A stretch of DNA of 64,000 bases from Perkinsus olseni (GCA_013115135.1 JABANP010000131.1:56963-120962), one strand, 5' to 3'; shown: positions 34,043 to 45,628, numbered from the stretch's first letter. Notes: generated by a model from the letters alone, not told the origin. Program-made: numbers and translations.

Positions 34043-34567
34043 ATGTCAGTCGTCATCCGCTCAGTGCCGAGAGGCCTATTGGCGAGGCAGAGTCGCCGGC
34101 TTGTAATGACCAGGGGATTCTGCACTGCGGGGAAGGAAGAGGAGAAGCAAAGCGAGGAGGGCCAACAGAAGGAGAATAAATCGAAAGATGTTGGAAACCC
34201 GATCAGTAGTAGCTCTCGATTTTCCTAGTTACTGGCCGCATGTGAATGAAGGACGAGGTTCGAACCGCTTCTCAATCTTGGAGTATGTGTGTAGTGTCCT
34301 GGGGGCTGGTCGGTGGCACGGGAAATTATTGCCGCAAAATCTGACGAGCTGGGGTTGGACCTTAGATGCAGATCGCGAGTTCGATTCCCAGTGCGGGTGT
34401 TTTCAGCCTGGGCTAATCCCACCGGTGGTCCTACGATTGAAGACCGCTCAGCACCTGCATGGAGATGGGTGTATCCGGTAGGAGTCGGAATAATTTTAAT
34501 TACTGGTTTTATGAGTGGGCGGAGGGCGAGAAGAGAAAAAGCCTTGATAGAGGGCAGAAAATATTAG
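34043..34567 (+). CDS. small mitochondrial inner-membrane protein, two exons
   Basis: Exon 1 (34043-34205) begins with an arginine-rich, acid-free presequence (M-S-V-V-I-R-S-V-P-R-G-L-L-A-R) ending near R-G-F-C-T-A, then a charged Lys/Glu linker. The donor is GTAGTA at 34206; the acceptor tttcag ends at 34406, giving a 201-base intron. Exon 2 in phase reads W-A-N-P-T-G-G-P-T, A-P-A-W-R-W-V-Y-P and one membrane helix (V-G-V-G-I-I-L-I-T-G-F), then a basic tail ending at 34567. Import and inner-membrane location are inferred. The family is not recognised; size and topology recall accessory subunits of respiratory complexes. The intron holds a tRNA-like T-arm just before its acceptor. Confidence 0.55.
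34379..34388 (+). other. B-box/T-arm-like motif in an intron end
   Basis: GTTCGATTCC, continued by CCAGTGCGGGTGTTTTCAG, the 3' end of the 34206-34406 intron. Very similar to the end of the MIC60 intron at 39795-39844. Confidence 0.6.
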
Positions 34568-34734
34568 CGGAGCGAAGTTTTTCTATGATACGATGTTTCA
34601 GTGATGGCTGCCGCGTAGCTGTGTTCTTGGAAAGGGGGATATGGAAGGGGCTACTGTTGAGGTTTTTTGTGAGTTGGCGGTAGTTGTCTTGACTAACGTA
34701 ACGATCAATTGATCAATTACGAACTCAAGTTGAG

Positions 34735-35307
34735 ATGATTTTCCCCCTTACGAGGTTTCCTTTCCTCGTGGTGATGTTCCGTCGACCCCCTGTTAGACTC
34801 AATTGGACCTATTTCGAGAATCCGAGGAGATCTACATTGTCTACTCAGAGAAGGAAGGAGAGTTACGTGTAATAGTTATCTGTCCGGGGAAAGACGCTGC
34901 ATGGACGACTGCAAATTCGAGGGTCGAACACAGATGGAACGCATGCGCTACTCATGCGCGGGATGCATGTAACAGGCAATAGGAGTGGATCCAACATATT
35001 CGAATTAAGGACTGCTCTTTATGGTACGGTCCACTTATACCGTATGGGATGCTGACAACGGAGACCCGCGCACTCGTCCCAACCACGTGTCGATTGCACG
35101 GCATTGGCGGTCTTTTTGAGTGTTCAAAATGATTGGATGCTCCAGTGGAGTGAGAAATTGATTTTAAGTTGCTCGCTTCTGTCAGATCGCGAGAGATTCT
35201 CAGTGTTCGGGAGCATGATTGGGCTGACAAGCATCGGTATGATATTCTTCGTATTATTGAATCCTGATGAGCTGCCGATGACGCGGAGGTTGATGAGAAC
35301 CTTGTAA
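34735..35307 (+). CDS. candidate small mitochondrial membrane protein, splice pattern unresolved
   Basis: A plausible first exon starts at 34735 (M-I-F-P-L-T-R-F) or at the internal Met of M-F-R-R-P-P-V-R-L, with an arginine-rich presequence look. A last exon starting at 35186 or a few bases later holds R-F-S-V-F-G-S-M-I-G-L and a membrane helix, then N-P-D-E-L-P and a basic tail to the stop at 35305. The phase between these two does not fit with the obvious donor at 34867, so an exon is missing or the border differs. The arrangement (presequence, R-F, helix, N-P-D) parallels the gene at 36060-36459. Confidence 0.35.
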
Positions 35308-36059
35308 GATGAGAGAAGAATTCTACGCCAGTTTTGGAGCGCCGTTTTACATTTTGCACAAGTTACAGAGACTGGGGGACGAGCGCTTGTAGGGTGCATG
35401 AAACGAAATCTTATGACATAAGTGAGCAGTAGAGAGGAATCGTTCTGCCATTAAAGAGGCGTCTCTTGACTGTAGTTTGCTGGAGCGGTTATAAGTGGTT
35501 TCTATACGCATTCCTGTACTGGAAAAATAGGACTCATGAGATAAGCTGCAATTAGTTACGCGGTGGCCGACTCAGCAACTCGACTCTCCATGTTGGCGCC
35601 TATTGATCAGGTTCCCACCGAAAGAGTCGCGATTCCAAGATGTCAATCGATATTAAAGATTCTGTGATCCGTGGTCAAGGAACCTGAAAAGTCATGAAGT
35701 TTTTCAACTTACTCTCGTCGAGCAGTGCGTTTCTGGTCGATGGGTCTCGCATTATGAGAGACCTCTGAGTCTCATAACAACCGAGAATGGGGGACATCAT
35801 GCCGCGCCGAAATGGTATGAAGAGTAAGTGTAGGTAGTTATCCTGTCCGTGGTAGGGCCGACGCTGCGGCGACATGTGCTGCGTGAAACGGCCGAGATTT
35901 CGGCTTGCATTCTCAGTCTCTACGAAGAATCCGAATCACCCTGCGTCAAACTGTTATTAATTTCTGTTTCTTGGCGGGTTCATCAATGAGAGGTCTCCTC
36001 AGCCATTCCGAGCAGTTCGGCGTCGCACTGCTGATCTTGTAAAGTTGGAGCCGTTCATA

Positions 36060-36459
36060 ATGTTCCGCATCATTCCTACTCGAGGACTTCGGCTGTGTGC
36101 CCAACACAGGTATCCGTCGCAGTTCACCTATGCTGTGGAAGGCGGTGAAAGTAGTAAATTCACGTGATCAAGCTTCCTAACTATATCCCTACCCTTGTTA
36201 TATCCTCCTCCGGAGTTTCGATTTTCCTCTCCCAGGATGACCCTATATCCCTGTCGTTGATTCACTCTTGCTGCTGTTGTCTTGCGGCTTCCGTTCAGTG
36301 CTCGAGCGGACGGGTTGCGATCGATCAGGTGATCGATTTTGGAAGCTCATACCTTTCAACGCCATTCTTGCTGCGATGTCGCTTGGAGGAATCATACGAA
36401 TCATCGCCAACCCTGATGGAGAGTACGATTACATACATGAGGGCATACGGGAAATGTAG
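36060..36459 (+). CDS. 73-aa mitochondrial membrane protein, two exons
   Basis: Exon 1 (36060-36150) encodes the presequence M-F-R-I-I-P-T-R-G-L-R-L. The donor GTAGTA at 36151 and the acceptor ending at 36328 enclose a 178-base intron and keep phase. Exon 2 (36329-36459) gives D-R-F-W-K-L-I-P-F, one membrane helix (A-I-L-A-A-M-S-L-G-G-I-I) and N-P-D-G-E-Y-D-Y to the stop. Size and topology resemble small respiratory-chain subunits such as COX6A, but I see no diagnostic motif. Mitochondrial location is inferred. Confidence 0.55.
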
Positions 36460-36785
36460 TATGGAAGGAGAATCCGGATTCCCGATCTCGGAGGTCTAAC
36501 GGGCCCAATGACGCAATGATTCTCCCATCGATCGAGCTGGGGCAGCCTGCGTGCTGCTTGATGCCCTTGAATGAAGCTCTGCGTCTCCACGGAAGGCGGG
36601 GAAGAGCGAAGGATTATAGATAGGCGCGTCAACAGTTCAAGGGCAGTATTGGATCTTGCGCGCGGAGGTCGATCGAAGAGCGTTGTTTGAAACCTCTCCG
36701 AGTTATGCAATATTACCTGGACAATTGAGCTAGTTCAAAAATCTCTTCGAAATTTTGGTCCCAACGGAGGCAATCTTGCAGCACA

Positions 36786-37185
36786 ATGAGAAGCTCGACC
36801 GCTGGTGCTGCGAAACTGACGTGCAAATGGTAACTGAATTTGATGGCATGGATTTTTCAATTTTGCCCGCACGTGGAGCGGATGTGCTCGTTTTGAACCT
36901 CCCCCAATGAGATTGCTGATTTCGGTTAGTTGGGACCCGACCCCTATCGCTCTTCCACGGCCCCCGATCGTCGAGCGGCATCCGTTAGAGCGAAAATACC
37001 AACAGGATGATGACCCGCTGCACTCCTTTGAAATGCCGAATCACGACAGAAAATTGGAGCTTGAGCGGATACGAGATTCCGAGTGGGATGGGGAGCTGCC
37101 TGAGGAGGAAGACGAAGAGCATGTAACTGAAACTGAGTCTCTCGTTGATAAACTGATGGCGATGCTCGGATGGCGGTCGAAATGA
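36786..37185 (+). CDS. about 99-aa acidic protein, two exons
   Basis: Exon 1 (36786-36829) starts M-R-S-S-T-A-G-A-A-K. The intron 36830-36929 (GTAACT to ggttag) keeps phase. Exon 2 reads W-D-P-T-P-I-A-L-P-R-P-P, a charged middle with L-E-L-E-R-I-R-D-S-E-W-D-G-E-L-P, a run of acidic residues, and ends L-M-A-M-L-G-W-R-S-K. It lies 140 bases before the MIC60 start. No family recognised. Confidence 0.55.
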
Positions 37186-37324
37186 CCCAGAGTTTCTGAC
37201 ACCTCTAGCTTTGGTTTGGTGATCCGGAGGCGGCTGATTGCTGATACACTTCGAAGTTTTGAGCTGTTTCGTGATTTGCTCGGTTAGGTTTGACTTTTTC
37301 TATCCAATTATTTGACCATTCTCT

Positions 37325-40300
37325 ATGAACTCAAATGCAATACGGTCAAGTAGATATCTCCTGGAGGAGGCAGTGAAGACCTCTGCCCAGAAAACAGCAA
37401 CTGCGGGAGCGGCGGCCGCAGCTAGTAGGAGGAAATTCGGTAAGCACAACGGGTGGGCGTGGGGTTGGCTCAACCCGGTTTGAGTCGATATATCAAGCTT
37501 CGCCCGGGCCATCGGTGGGGGGAATCGTAGAGCGAGCAGAGTGATTTTGCGATGGCATCTCGCTCCTGCCATCTCACGTACCGCCGAGCTTTGACAGTCT
37601 TCTTCACGTCTTGGTGAGCGAGAGACTCCAATCTTGACGATAATGCACGCAGAACCGTCTAGGTCTGTGATGGGGGTGTAAGACTATTGTTAAAGGTCGA
37701 TCTCCAAACTTTTGGCCTCATCGAGTTTCGAAGTAGTTCGAAACCGGGTTGGTTTGCCTGGAAATCTGTTATCCTCCCTATCAGGCTGGGGGCCTCGCTT
37801 CATTGCCCTGGCGGCTGGTACTGGAGCGGGAGCCGGTTTTTACATAAACAACCATCTTGATGAGTTCCCGGAGGTTAAGAAGTTTTTGGGGAAGTAAGTG
37901 CACGCGAGGCGGTGGAGTCGGTCAAAGTTGATCGTAGAGCGTGGGGGAAATGGCGAGGCGAAAGTTGATCCAAAGTTCGTTTTCGCTATTGATCAGTCAC
38001 ACTACGAGGATAGAATGCAGATGGAAATCTCGCCTGGGCACGCTCCTCTCGTCGGCGAACTGTTGCTCTGTGTCGATGCGATTGTTTTCGACTCCTCGAT
38101 TGAAACCCGCTGCGGAGATTGTGTAGGAGGTGGCCAGGCGAAAGTTTGCGAAATTCTCGGGTTCCTCTGAGTTCTCCGTTAGCTTCCTGGGGTATAGCGT
38201 GCCTTTCAGGGCGGATGAAGCTCCTACCTCGGCCTCCGTAGCGAAGGCGGTGGAAGTGGCGCAGAATGCCAAGGCGACGGAGATTACCCCTCCCCCTGCC
38301 GTCGAAGAGCCGGCTCCGACGGAGTCGCCCGTTCAGGGTGATGCGGAGACTGAGGCGCAGTCAGCGGAGGGAAGTACCAGCGAGGGCTCCGCGTCTGGGG
38401 TTGAAGTGAAGGAGCAGGAGGTTCAGTCCGGCGAGCGAACGGAGCTCTCGAGAGGTCTAGAGAGCGCCTCGAGTGATCGAGAGAATCTTCCTACTGAACA
38501 AATGGTTCTTCCTAATGAGCAAGCGCATCCTACGAGCGAGCAAGAGGATTTTCCGAGTGAGCGAGAGAGTCCTCCTTCTGCGGGGGAGGACCTGCCAAAT
38601 GGAGATGCTCAGCATGACGAGCAGAATGTTCCCGGCGAGGATGGGAGTCCTTCTAGTGTGGAAGGAGGCTCAGTGGCGGAAGGAGAGCAGGGGAAGGAGG
38701 AAGCGCCTGCGGCAGAGGTAGTCATCCATTTTCTGGACCACTTTGAATAGCGTGAACTGTTCTGAGCAAGTGTGATATCCCTATTTCCGGTGGGGTTCGG
38801 TTCCTGAGGTTCGACTGGTGCTATGTGGCTGATCGTGTATCATGGCGGTGCGTTACCCCTCACACGGAGCGCCCGCAGACTGGCTCGGAATCTCAGTGGG
38901 ATTCTGCGGGCTCAGGCTCTGCGGTGGAATTTTCGCGGACGCGGAAATATTTGCGTTTTGAATCCGGAGTTACCCAATTTGTTTTCAGCGGGGTCAGCTC
39001 TGCACGCCACATTCAGGAATGATGAACTTTAGGACTGAAATCTGCATCTGACAATTGTTTGCAATCGATAGAGCATGAATTCAAAAGTCAATGACGGGTG
39101 AATGTTATGGGCGCAGTAGGCAGACGGAGTGGTTGGACACGTTACGTCGGACGAGAAATGGTGATAGGTATCTATTTGAGACTCGCGTGAGAGTTCGAGA
39201 ATCTGGACTGTCCCCTATGCTTGTGGATGATCAGGTGGTTACCTCGACGGGAGAGGGAGAGCAGGAATCGCGCGAGGATGTCACAGGGAAGGGAGATACG
39301 CTCCCTGCCGAGGTCGCTCCAGAAACTGCAACTCCTGAAGAAGAGGAGCCTGTCGATCCCGACACCAGAGAGGGGATCATGGAGCTGGAACGGCGGCGAT
39401 GTCGAGGTAAGTGATCGAGAGCATTCGCTTAGATCGATCTCGGGGCCGGGAGTAAACGCAAGCGGTGCAAGTCGCCTCCGTTGCTCTTCGACTTAGCGCC
39501 GTTGCTTCATTGATGTGAAGCTGAAGATAGAGCGGAAGGGGCTCGCTAGTATCCGGGATAGGTGATGCTCCCCGGTATAGTGCTTCGTTGCCAAGTCGGC
39601 CATAGCTGGAGTTTTGGCAGTTTGGTTATGACGTACTTTGCTGCCGTCATTCAGGTCTTTCGACGCAGGAGTTGGTCGAGAAGATTGCCGAGATGACAGG
39701 CAGGAGAGTCGATGAGGCCGCCCAAGTGGTAGATAAGGTTCAAGCCGCCGAAGCGGAGGCAAAGGAAGCGGCGAGAGCCCACTATGAAGAAGAGGTGGGG
39801 GAGAGTCTCGGGATCGATTCCCGGTGAGGATGTTTTTTCGTCAGCTGGATACGGTCACTGATGAGATGGCTGATATGAAGCTTGACTTCGCTGAGCGTTT
39901 GGACTCGGTTATGGCCGATCATGCGGTAGGAGATTTAGCGGAGGAGTGGTATAGCAGTTACATGCATGAACTCGATGTTTAGGTAGATGTGGCTTCCCTG
40001 AAAGGCGAGGTGGCGGCGCTCGAGGTCGCCCTAAACTCTCTCAACGAAGATAAGGAGGCCGCCATGAATGGTAGGCTTCGTTGATTCCGTGGCGCAGTGA
40101 AGTTTTCATTCCTCGCTCAGTGGCGTTCGCCAGCCAAGCTGCTATGTCCCTGTCGATGGACTTGATGCATGATGAAGGTGATGTTCGGGGAATCATCGAG
40201 GAGTTCACGAAGGTGAGTAACGAGTCGTATATCTCAACTCCGGAGTGCGCTTATCGAATGGACCGTACCGCGAGGAAGGGCCTTTTAAAGGCCGAGATCA

Positions 40301-41848
40301 ACCTGACTAAGCTGACGGCCTCCTTTCCCATTTGTTCTGCATTCACCGTCATATTGCGCATCTAGAGCACGCCCGTGCCACTGGCTTTCCGGGTAGCAAC
40401 TCAACAGTAGGGAGACGTTTATGAACTCTCAAACTCGTCGGGACTACTCCGAACTACTTTTAGCTTTCTTGAGGGGGCCTCCCAGGCTTGGGGAAGTTTG
40501 ACTTGGCCCGTTGTGAAGCGTTAGGCATAAGGGCCGAAACAACGCGGCATACCATGCAGCGATGGGTCTCGGATCACGCCACCACATCCGACGTGGTATC
40601 GTACTGCTCCGCGAGAGCATCGTTGAGAGGGCGCTTCTCCTCGGTCCACTTGTCCACGTCCATTCCGCCGGCAGACATCTTACTCGATCGGGCCTGGCAT
40701 GATGCCAGGCCAGGGTAGTGGATGACAGTGGCATCCACCACAGAGCACCTTGGGAAGACGCGAATTCGAGAGCTGCGTGACGAAGTCAATCTGGTTGAAC
40801 TTAATGGCACGATCCTGAACCCGGCTTTGTCGGAGGTCTAGCGGTCCTGGCCCTCCCGCGCAAGGAAACCGGTCCTCCGTCGACAATAGCATCTGCCCAA
40901 ATACCGCTTGAAATTTCGGCCCGGAAGCCATCGCCCGTGAAATTTGAAGTTAGAATTCACTTTTCGATAAATTGGCTTCCTCTCAGCTGCCTTCGATCCG
41001 TACGGAGACCAAGTACGCCGTTCTGGGTACTCTTCCCTCTCCGATGCCCCCTGTTTACAGCGCTGGTGCTCTCAAAGTAAGACCTTCCCTTGGCCTTCGT
41101 GAAGTTTCCGGGAAACAGTTGGTCGCGATGTGTATTCGAATTATCGCTGTTTCCGACAGAGAATACGAACTTTATTCTTTCGACCAAGGCTTCCCGCGTC
41201 GCATGTTGATGGGACGTCTCCTGATCTCGATGGAATTCAGGTCCGTTTTGAGCGGCAGTTGCCTCGTATTCTGACTTCGGCATTCATGCCCGAGAAAAGC
41301 ACCATGATGGGAACGGTCATGGCTCGTGTTTTTGCCTCCCTCTATCGGCTGGACAGGAACGATGCTGACGAGATGAAATCGGAGGGAGCAGATGACGCCC
41401 CCGAGGAGTGTAAGTTGATGCGATGGTGCCAGCTTCAGTTGAGTCGTAAAAGCTGTTTATAAGCAACCGCTTGTATTACACGGAAGCTTCCCTTCTTTCA
41501 GTTTACCGAACTTCTCTGCTGCCCTTCACAGACCCTACATCCAAAAACCTCAACAGTATAACACGCGCCGCTCGGTGTTTGGACAAAGGGGAGTAGGTCT
41601 CATGGGTTGGTTTCTGTTTGTAAGAGTGCTTTTTCAGTCTTCCCGGAGCTGTCTGTCACTTGCGGTCAACAACGGGCTCGACGCGTGCGGAGATCAATGA
41701 GTGGCTGACCGAAGCGGGTGAGTATCTCGTGTTTTCTGTTTGCCATTCCTGGCTGCATCCTCATTCTCTGGCAGCTACCACGCTGGAGGTCTGGCAAGCA
41801 GTGGATGTTATCCGAGGCGATCTCGATTCAGCGATTGCGAGCCACTAG
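37325..41848 (+). CDS. MICOS complex subunit MIC60 (mitofilin)
   Basis: MIC60 shapes crista junctions in the inner mitochondrial membrane. Exon 1 (37325-37439) gives an Ala/Arg-rich presequence. 37734-37893 gives the membrane helix (R-F-I-A-L-A-A-G-T-G-A-G-A-G-F) and E-V-K-K-F-L-G. 38210-38717 is a long acidic Pro/Glu/Ser linker. Coiled-coil exons follow: 39669-39794 (E-L-V-E-K-I-A-E-M), 39845-39925, 39983-40070, 40121-40212. The C-terminal mitofilin domain is 40987-41076 (K-Y-A-V-L-G-T-L-P), 41241-41409 (V-R-F-E-R-Q-L-P-R-I-L), about 41649-41717 (E-I-N-E-W-L-T-E-A) and 41775-41848 (T-L-E-V-W-Q-A-V-D-V-I-R-G). Most junctions keep phase. The exons at 38.8-39.4 kb are coding-like but their borders, and one frame step before 39669, are uncertain. 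Confidence 0.85.
39795..39844 (+). other. 50-base MIC60 intron made largely of tRNA 3'-like sequence
   Basis: Runs from GTGGGG to TCGTCAG. Holds GGATCGATTCCCGG at 39811-39824, then GTGAGGATG and a T6 run that serves as the polypyrimidine tract. Confidence 0.6.
40213..40986 (+). other. large MIC60 intron with probable inserted DNA
   Basis: 774 bases from GTGAGT to tctcag, against about 50 for its neighbours. Its first 150 bases are coding-like (R-M-D-R-T-A-R-K-G-L-L-K) and may hide an exon. The middle has a perfect palindrome and minus-strand coding-like text. Confidence 0.45.
40691..40711. repeat. perfect 21-base palindrome
   Basis: GGCCTGGCAT (40691-40700) and ATGCCAGGCC (40702-40711) around a single G. 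Confidence 0.85.
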
Positions 41849-41859
41849 TGACTCGTTTC

Positions 41860-42570
41860 TTCGTGTTACGCGAGTTGAGATCGGACCTTGCGTTGTCAAA
41901 GTGGGGATGATCATTCCTACGAGGTTGAGCCGCTGAATACGAGATCAGTCGCACGAAGAGGATTGAAACCTGTGGTAATCGAAAGATATCTAAGTATTTC
42001 ACATGAAGACTCTTGACCACGCGTGTCTTTCTTCTCGGAAACTATCCTCCGCTAACGGTACCCTCCGTGACGGTGGGGTACGGCGGTTGGGCCCGCATAC
42101 GCGGTGCCTATGAATAATGAAGTCCGATATGAGTGTCTCATGAATAGGAGACCTATTCATCGGAGTAAGCGAAGTAAAGAGTCCTCTTTCCTGCATCATA
42201 TTAGCCCGGCGGTTGGAGGCTGCAATTACCATGCGCCTCGCCCGGGTTCGATTCCAGACAACTTCGTCCGAATTCCCTATATCCTTGCAACTCAGCGACA
42301 ATATTCCTTTCTGCTTGGACCAACAGTCAACGCAAAAACACTCTACTGGGCTCATGAGAAAAAAGGAGAATGTACAAGAGTTGAGTTTGAGAACAGCTGC
42401 GAAATATGGGTTGATCACAGCACGATACTGAGCAATGAACGATAGCTGATAGCATTGTATGCACCTCAGGAGCACGAGGAGAAAAGCGTACGATCACGAA
42501 CAGAATCAGTACAAAGGGGACCAAGGTCGTTGTGCTTCGCCCGAACACGAGCGAGCAGCAAGCAATGCGC
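41860..42570. other. intergenic between MIC60 and the GFAT cluster
   Basis: No convincing gene. A B-box-like GTTCGATTCC is at 42246-42255. Confidence 0.5.
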
Positions 42571-42579
42571 TCCTTGCAT

Positions 42580-44544
42580 TTACTCGACAGTCACAGATTT
42601 GGCCAGATTCTTGGGTTGATCAATAGAGCACCCGCGAAGATCCGGCAACATAGTAAGAAAGCATTTGTAGAGGTATAGTGAAGACGATGGGCTGGAGCAT
42701 AATATCGACAGTCGGCACACGAATGACAAAGTCCTTGTCGCCGGCGAACTTGTCCAAGTCGTAATTTCCCTCCTCGGTGAGAATCACGAGATCGCCATTA
42801 CGAGCCTTGACCTCCTCGATGTTGGCCTTAACCTTATCGTAAGTTGGATCACTCTTGGGAGCTGATGCAGACAACAGGCATAAGACGATCAATCAAGGCG
42901 ATAGGACCATGCTTCATCTCAGCAGCAGGGTACCCCTCAGCGTGAATGTAAGATATCTCCTTCAACTTCAAGGCACCTTCCAACGCTACAGGATAATGAA
43001 TTCCGCGACCCGAGGAAGAGGAAGTTCTGGGCCAAACGGAAGAACCTAGAAAGGTCCTTAACTTTGCCATTAAGCTTGAGAACCTTCTCAATGGTCTTGG
43101 GGAACTCGGACAACTGATCACATAGAGTATCGAAGTACTCAGTATCAATGGTCTTTCGGCTCATAGCCAATCTCAAGGCCAAAAGGGTCAGAACCATAAC
43201 CTGCGAAGTGAAGGCCTTGGTAGAGGCGACACCGATTTCAGGACCGGCATGAAGGTAGATACCAGCATCCGTCTCGCGAGCAATAGTCGAACCGACGGTG
43301 TTCACAATACCAATAGGTGTAGCGCCGTACTCCCTGGCAATACGGACGGCCTCGAGAGTATCAGCAGTTTCGCCAGATTGGGAGATGACAACAACGACGT
43401 CTTTAGGGGTTAGAAGAGGGTTACGATAACGGAACTCGGAGGCGTACTCCACCTCAACGTTAATACGAGCTAGAGACTCGATGAGGTACTCTCCAATAAG
43501 GCCAGAGTGCCACGAAGTACCACAGGCACAAATGATAATACGGTCGGCATCAGCAATGGTCTCCAAAGCAGTACGATCTTTACCGTCCAATGTAACATCC
43601 AAACCACCGAGACGTATGCCCCACTTCTTTTGGAGATGGAGTCTTCCGCAATGCCAGTGGCTTCGGTCAGTCGATAGAGTCGACCACGGCAAGAGTTCTC
43701 CAGGCACTTAGCTTGGTCCATGATCTCCTTGAGCATAAAGTGAGGGATAACCACCTTTCTCGATCTGCTCGAGGGACAACTCTAACTGAACCAACGGGTT
43801 ATGGTCGATATCCTCATCGACGGACATACGACGTTCACTGATCACGCTCATGTTCCTCACGCGATAACCAGACCTTCGAATCTCAACGAGCTCACCATCA
43901 CGGATATAGACAACATCCTTAGTGTACTCAACAACCGCAGAGGCATCAGAGGCAAGCATGTACTCACCATCACCGACACCCAAGATCAGAGGAGAGCCCT
44001 TACGAGCGCCGATGAGAAGGTCGGGCTCATCCTCAAACATGAAGACCACACCGTAGGTACCAGTAACGTTTGCCAATGCGCAAGAAACGACAACAGACCA
44101 TGAGGCGTCGGGTCCCATCTGCTTGCGAACATCAGCGACCAGGTGAGCCAGGAGCTCGGTATCGGTCTCCGAGGTGAAGTGATACCCCTTGTTGATTAGC
44201 TCCTCACGAAGACTGGCGTAGTTCTCGATGATACCATTGTGGACAACAGCGACCTTGCGATCCTCGGTGAAGTGAGGATGAGCGTTGGCATCAGTAGGAG
44301 CGCCATGAGTAGCCCAACGGGTATGAGCAATACCCATGGTACCGGCGTACTCCGGGTTGTTGACACCACCACAGTAAGCCTCGAGGTTAGCAACCTTGCC
44401 GACCTTCTTGGCGATCTTCAGCTCTTTACCATTATGGATACCCACGCCGGCCGAATCATAGCCTCTATATTCCAAGCGTTTGAGTGCCTTAATAAGGCAA
44501 GGAAGAGCCTGTCGGTCTCCAACGTACGCAAAGATGCCGCACAT
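42580..44544 (-). pseudogene. GFAT copy A, frameshifted
   Basis: Closely related to the intact copies B and C over its whole length, from the N-terminal M-C-G-I-F to the C-terminal L-A-K-S-V-T-V-E, but the frame breaks at least five times. Against copy B, single extra bases lie at about 43747 (gggataacc for gggtaacc), 43010 (gacccgagg for gaccgag), 42862 (gagctgatg for gagcgatg) and about 42636; another shift falls in the variable linker near 43630. Intact stretches include the glutaminase domain and the SIS motif C-G-T-S-W-H-S-G-L. Low divergence elsewhere means either a very young pseudogene or indel errors in a collapsed or poorly polished repeat. No full-length enzyme can be read from it as written. 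Confidence 0.8.
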
Positions 44545-44852
44545 TTGTGAGAGGAATAAACTGAGACAGTACGGTTAACTTTTGGAGCTACAGTTGTAGG
44601 AATCCGCTACAATCTGTGGAGCGTCACCTTTTGTGTTAGAGGCGCAACATGATTTTAGCTAAGCTTGCGTAAGTGTCGTTGCTATGCGTCTCCTCCAGAT
44701 GCTTTAGCTGAGCTGTATAGTGGCTTTTCCACCCCGGACGACAGATCTGTCATTATTGACTTGTAGTATTTATGGGCCATGCGTGATGCTCGTCTTCCAG
44801 TGGAGACGAAACGCGAGCACTCTGCAACACAACAAGACTTGATTGGACACGG

Positions 44853-45307
44853 TCATGCGTTGGCGAGCAGACTGGACAGTCGTGAAAGCTCTGAAGAATC
44901 CTCTTGTGAAATCGAACACAATCGTTCGTATAAAGCAGTTCGTCCTTCGATGTCATCTCGACATTCGTCAGCAGCAAAACTCGGGATGCCGAGATCTTGT
45001 CTCGGCTTGACGTCCGTCCCTGAAACAGGTCGTGAACAAGGTAGGATGGAGGAAACTGGTAGGATGACTCACCCGGTTCCGCTTGGTGGCGACCGAGTCG
45101 CTGACACTGTCGCACGTTAAAAAGTCCTTCTTGTCGTCGACTAGACTCGCGCTCAGCATCGAACATTCTCATTATTTCCTGTGCGTCCACCATCCAATAC
45201 GGAACACCTCCCACACGACTCCTTTGCTCGGACAGTTCATTCTCTCTGGCGAACGGGTTTCCCAGGAAGCCGAACATAAGGCCACTAGGATGATGGAAAA
45301 CTACCAC
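44853..45307 (-). CDS. small two-exon gene of unknown function between GFAT A and B
   Basis: Starts M-V-V-F-H-H-P-S-G-L-M-F-G-F at 45307. A clean donor GTGAGT at 45072 and an acceptor tttcag ending at 45020 define a 53-base intron; splicing changes frame to G-I-P-S-F-A-A-D-E-C and a helical end S-R-L-S-S-L-L-A-N-A before the stop at 44853. Exon 1 contains Y-W-M-V-D-A-Q-E-I-M-R-M-F-D-A-E-R, a likely amphipathic helix. About 134 residues in all. No family recognised and no relation to GFAT seen. Confidence 0.55.
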
Positions 45308-45309
45308 AG

Positions 45310-45625
45310 CTAGATCCGCGATATAATCGTGTCTTACAAGCTCATGCCAATTCCAGGCAGATCACCAGGCGTGTTCGCCACGACAACATTGACAAACACG
45401 ACCTAATCGAACAGTCTATAGTGCAGCTACCATAGTATGATTATCGTTTACAGCAAATGACAGGTTATGGCCCGTCTATTGGCAGACTGATTCCAAGATG
45501 GCCTTCATCCAGGAATATGACCGAGATAGCGATCTTTACCAATGTCACACCCACGTGCCAGAACGACACGACGGATAGTGACAGGCTATAAAACAAAAAG
45601 GAATGTGCTTGACTTAATAATCACG
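45310..45625. other. intergenic between the small gene and GFAT B
   Basis: No open frame of note; presumably 3' flank of GFAT B and 5' flank of the small gene. Confidence 0.5.
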
Positions 45626-45628
45626 AGT

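Noticed and set aside
34300..34406. Possible complete tRNA gene ending in GTTCGATTCCC
   Set aside because: The T-stem does not pair properly and I could not form acceptor, D and anticodon stems. Treated as tRNA-like remnant only.
39105..39205. tRNA-Leu/Ser-like string GGCAGACGGAGTGGTTGGA with a later GAGAGTTCGAGAATC
   Set aside because: Only the D-arm and T-arm texts look familiar. Stems do not close, and the stretch is within the MIC60 intron/exon region.
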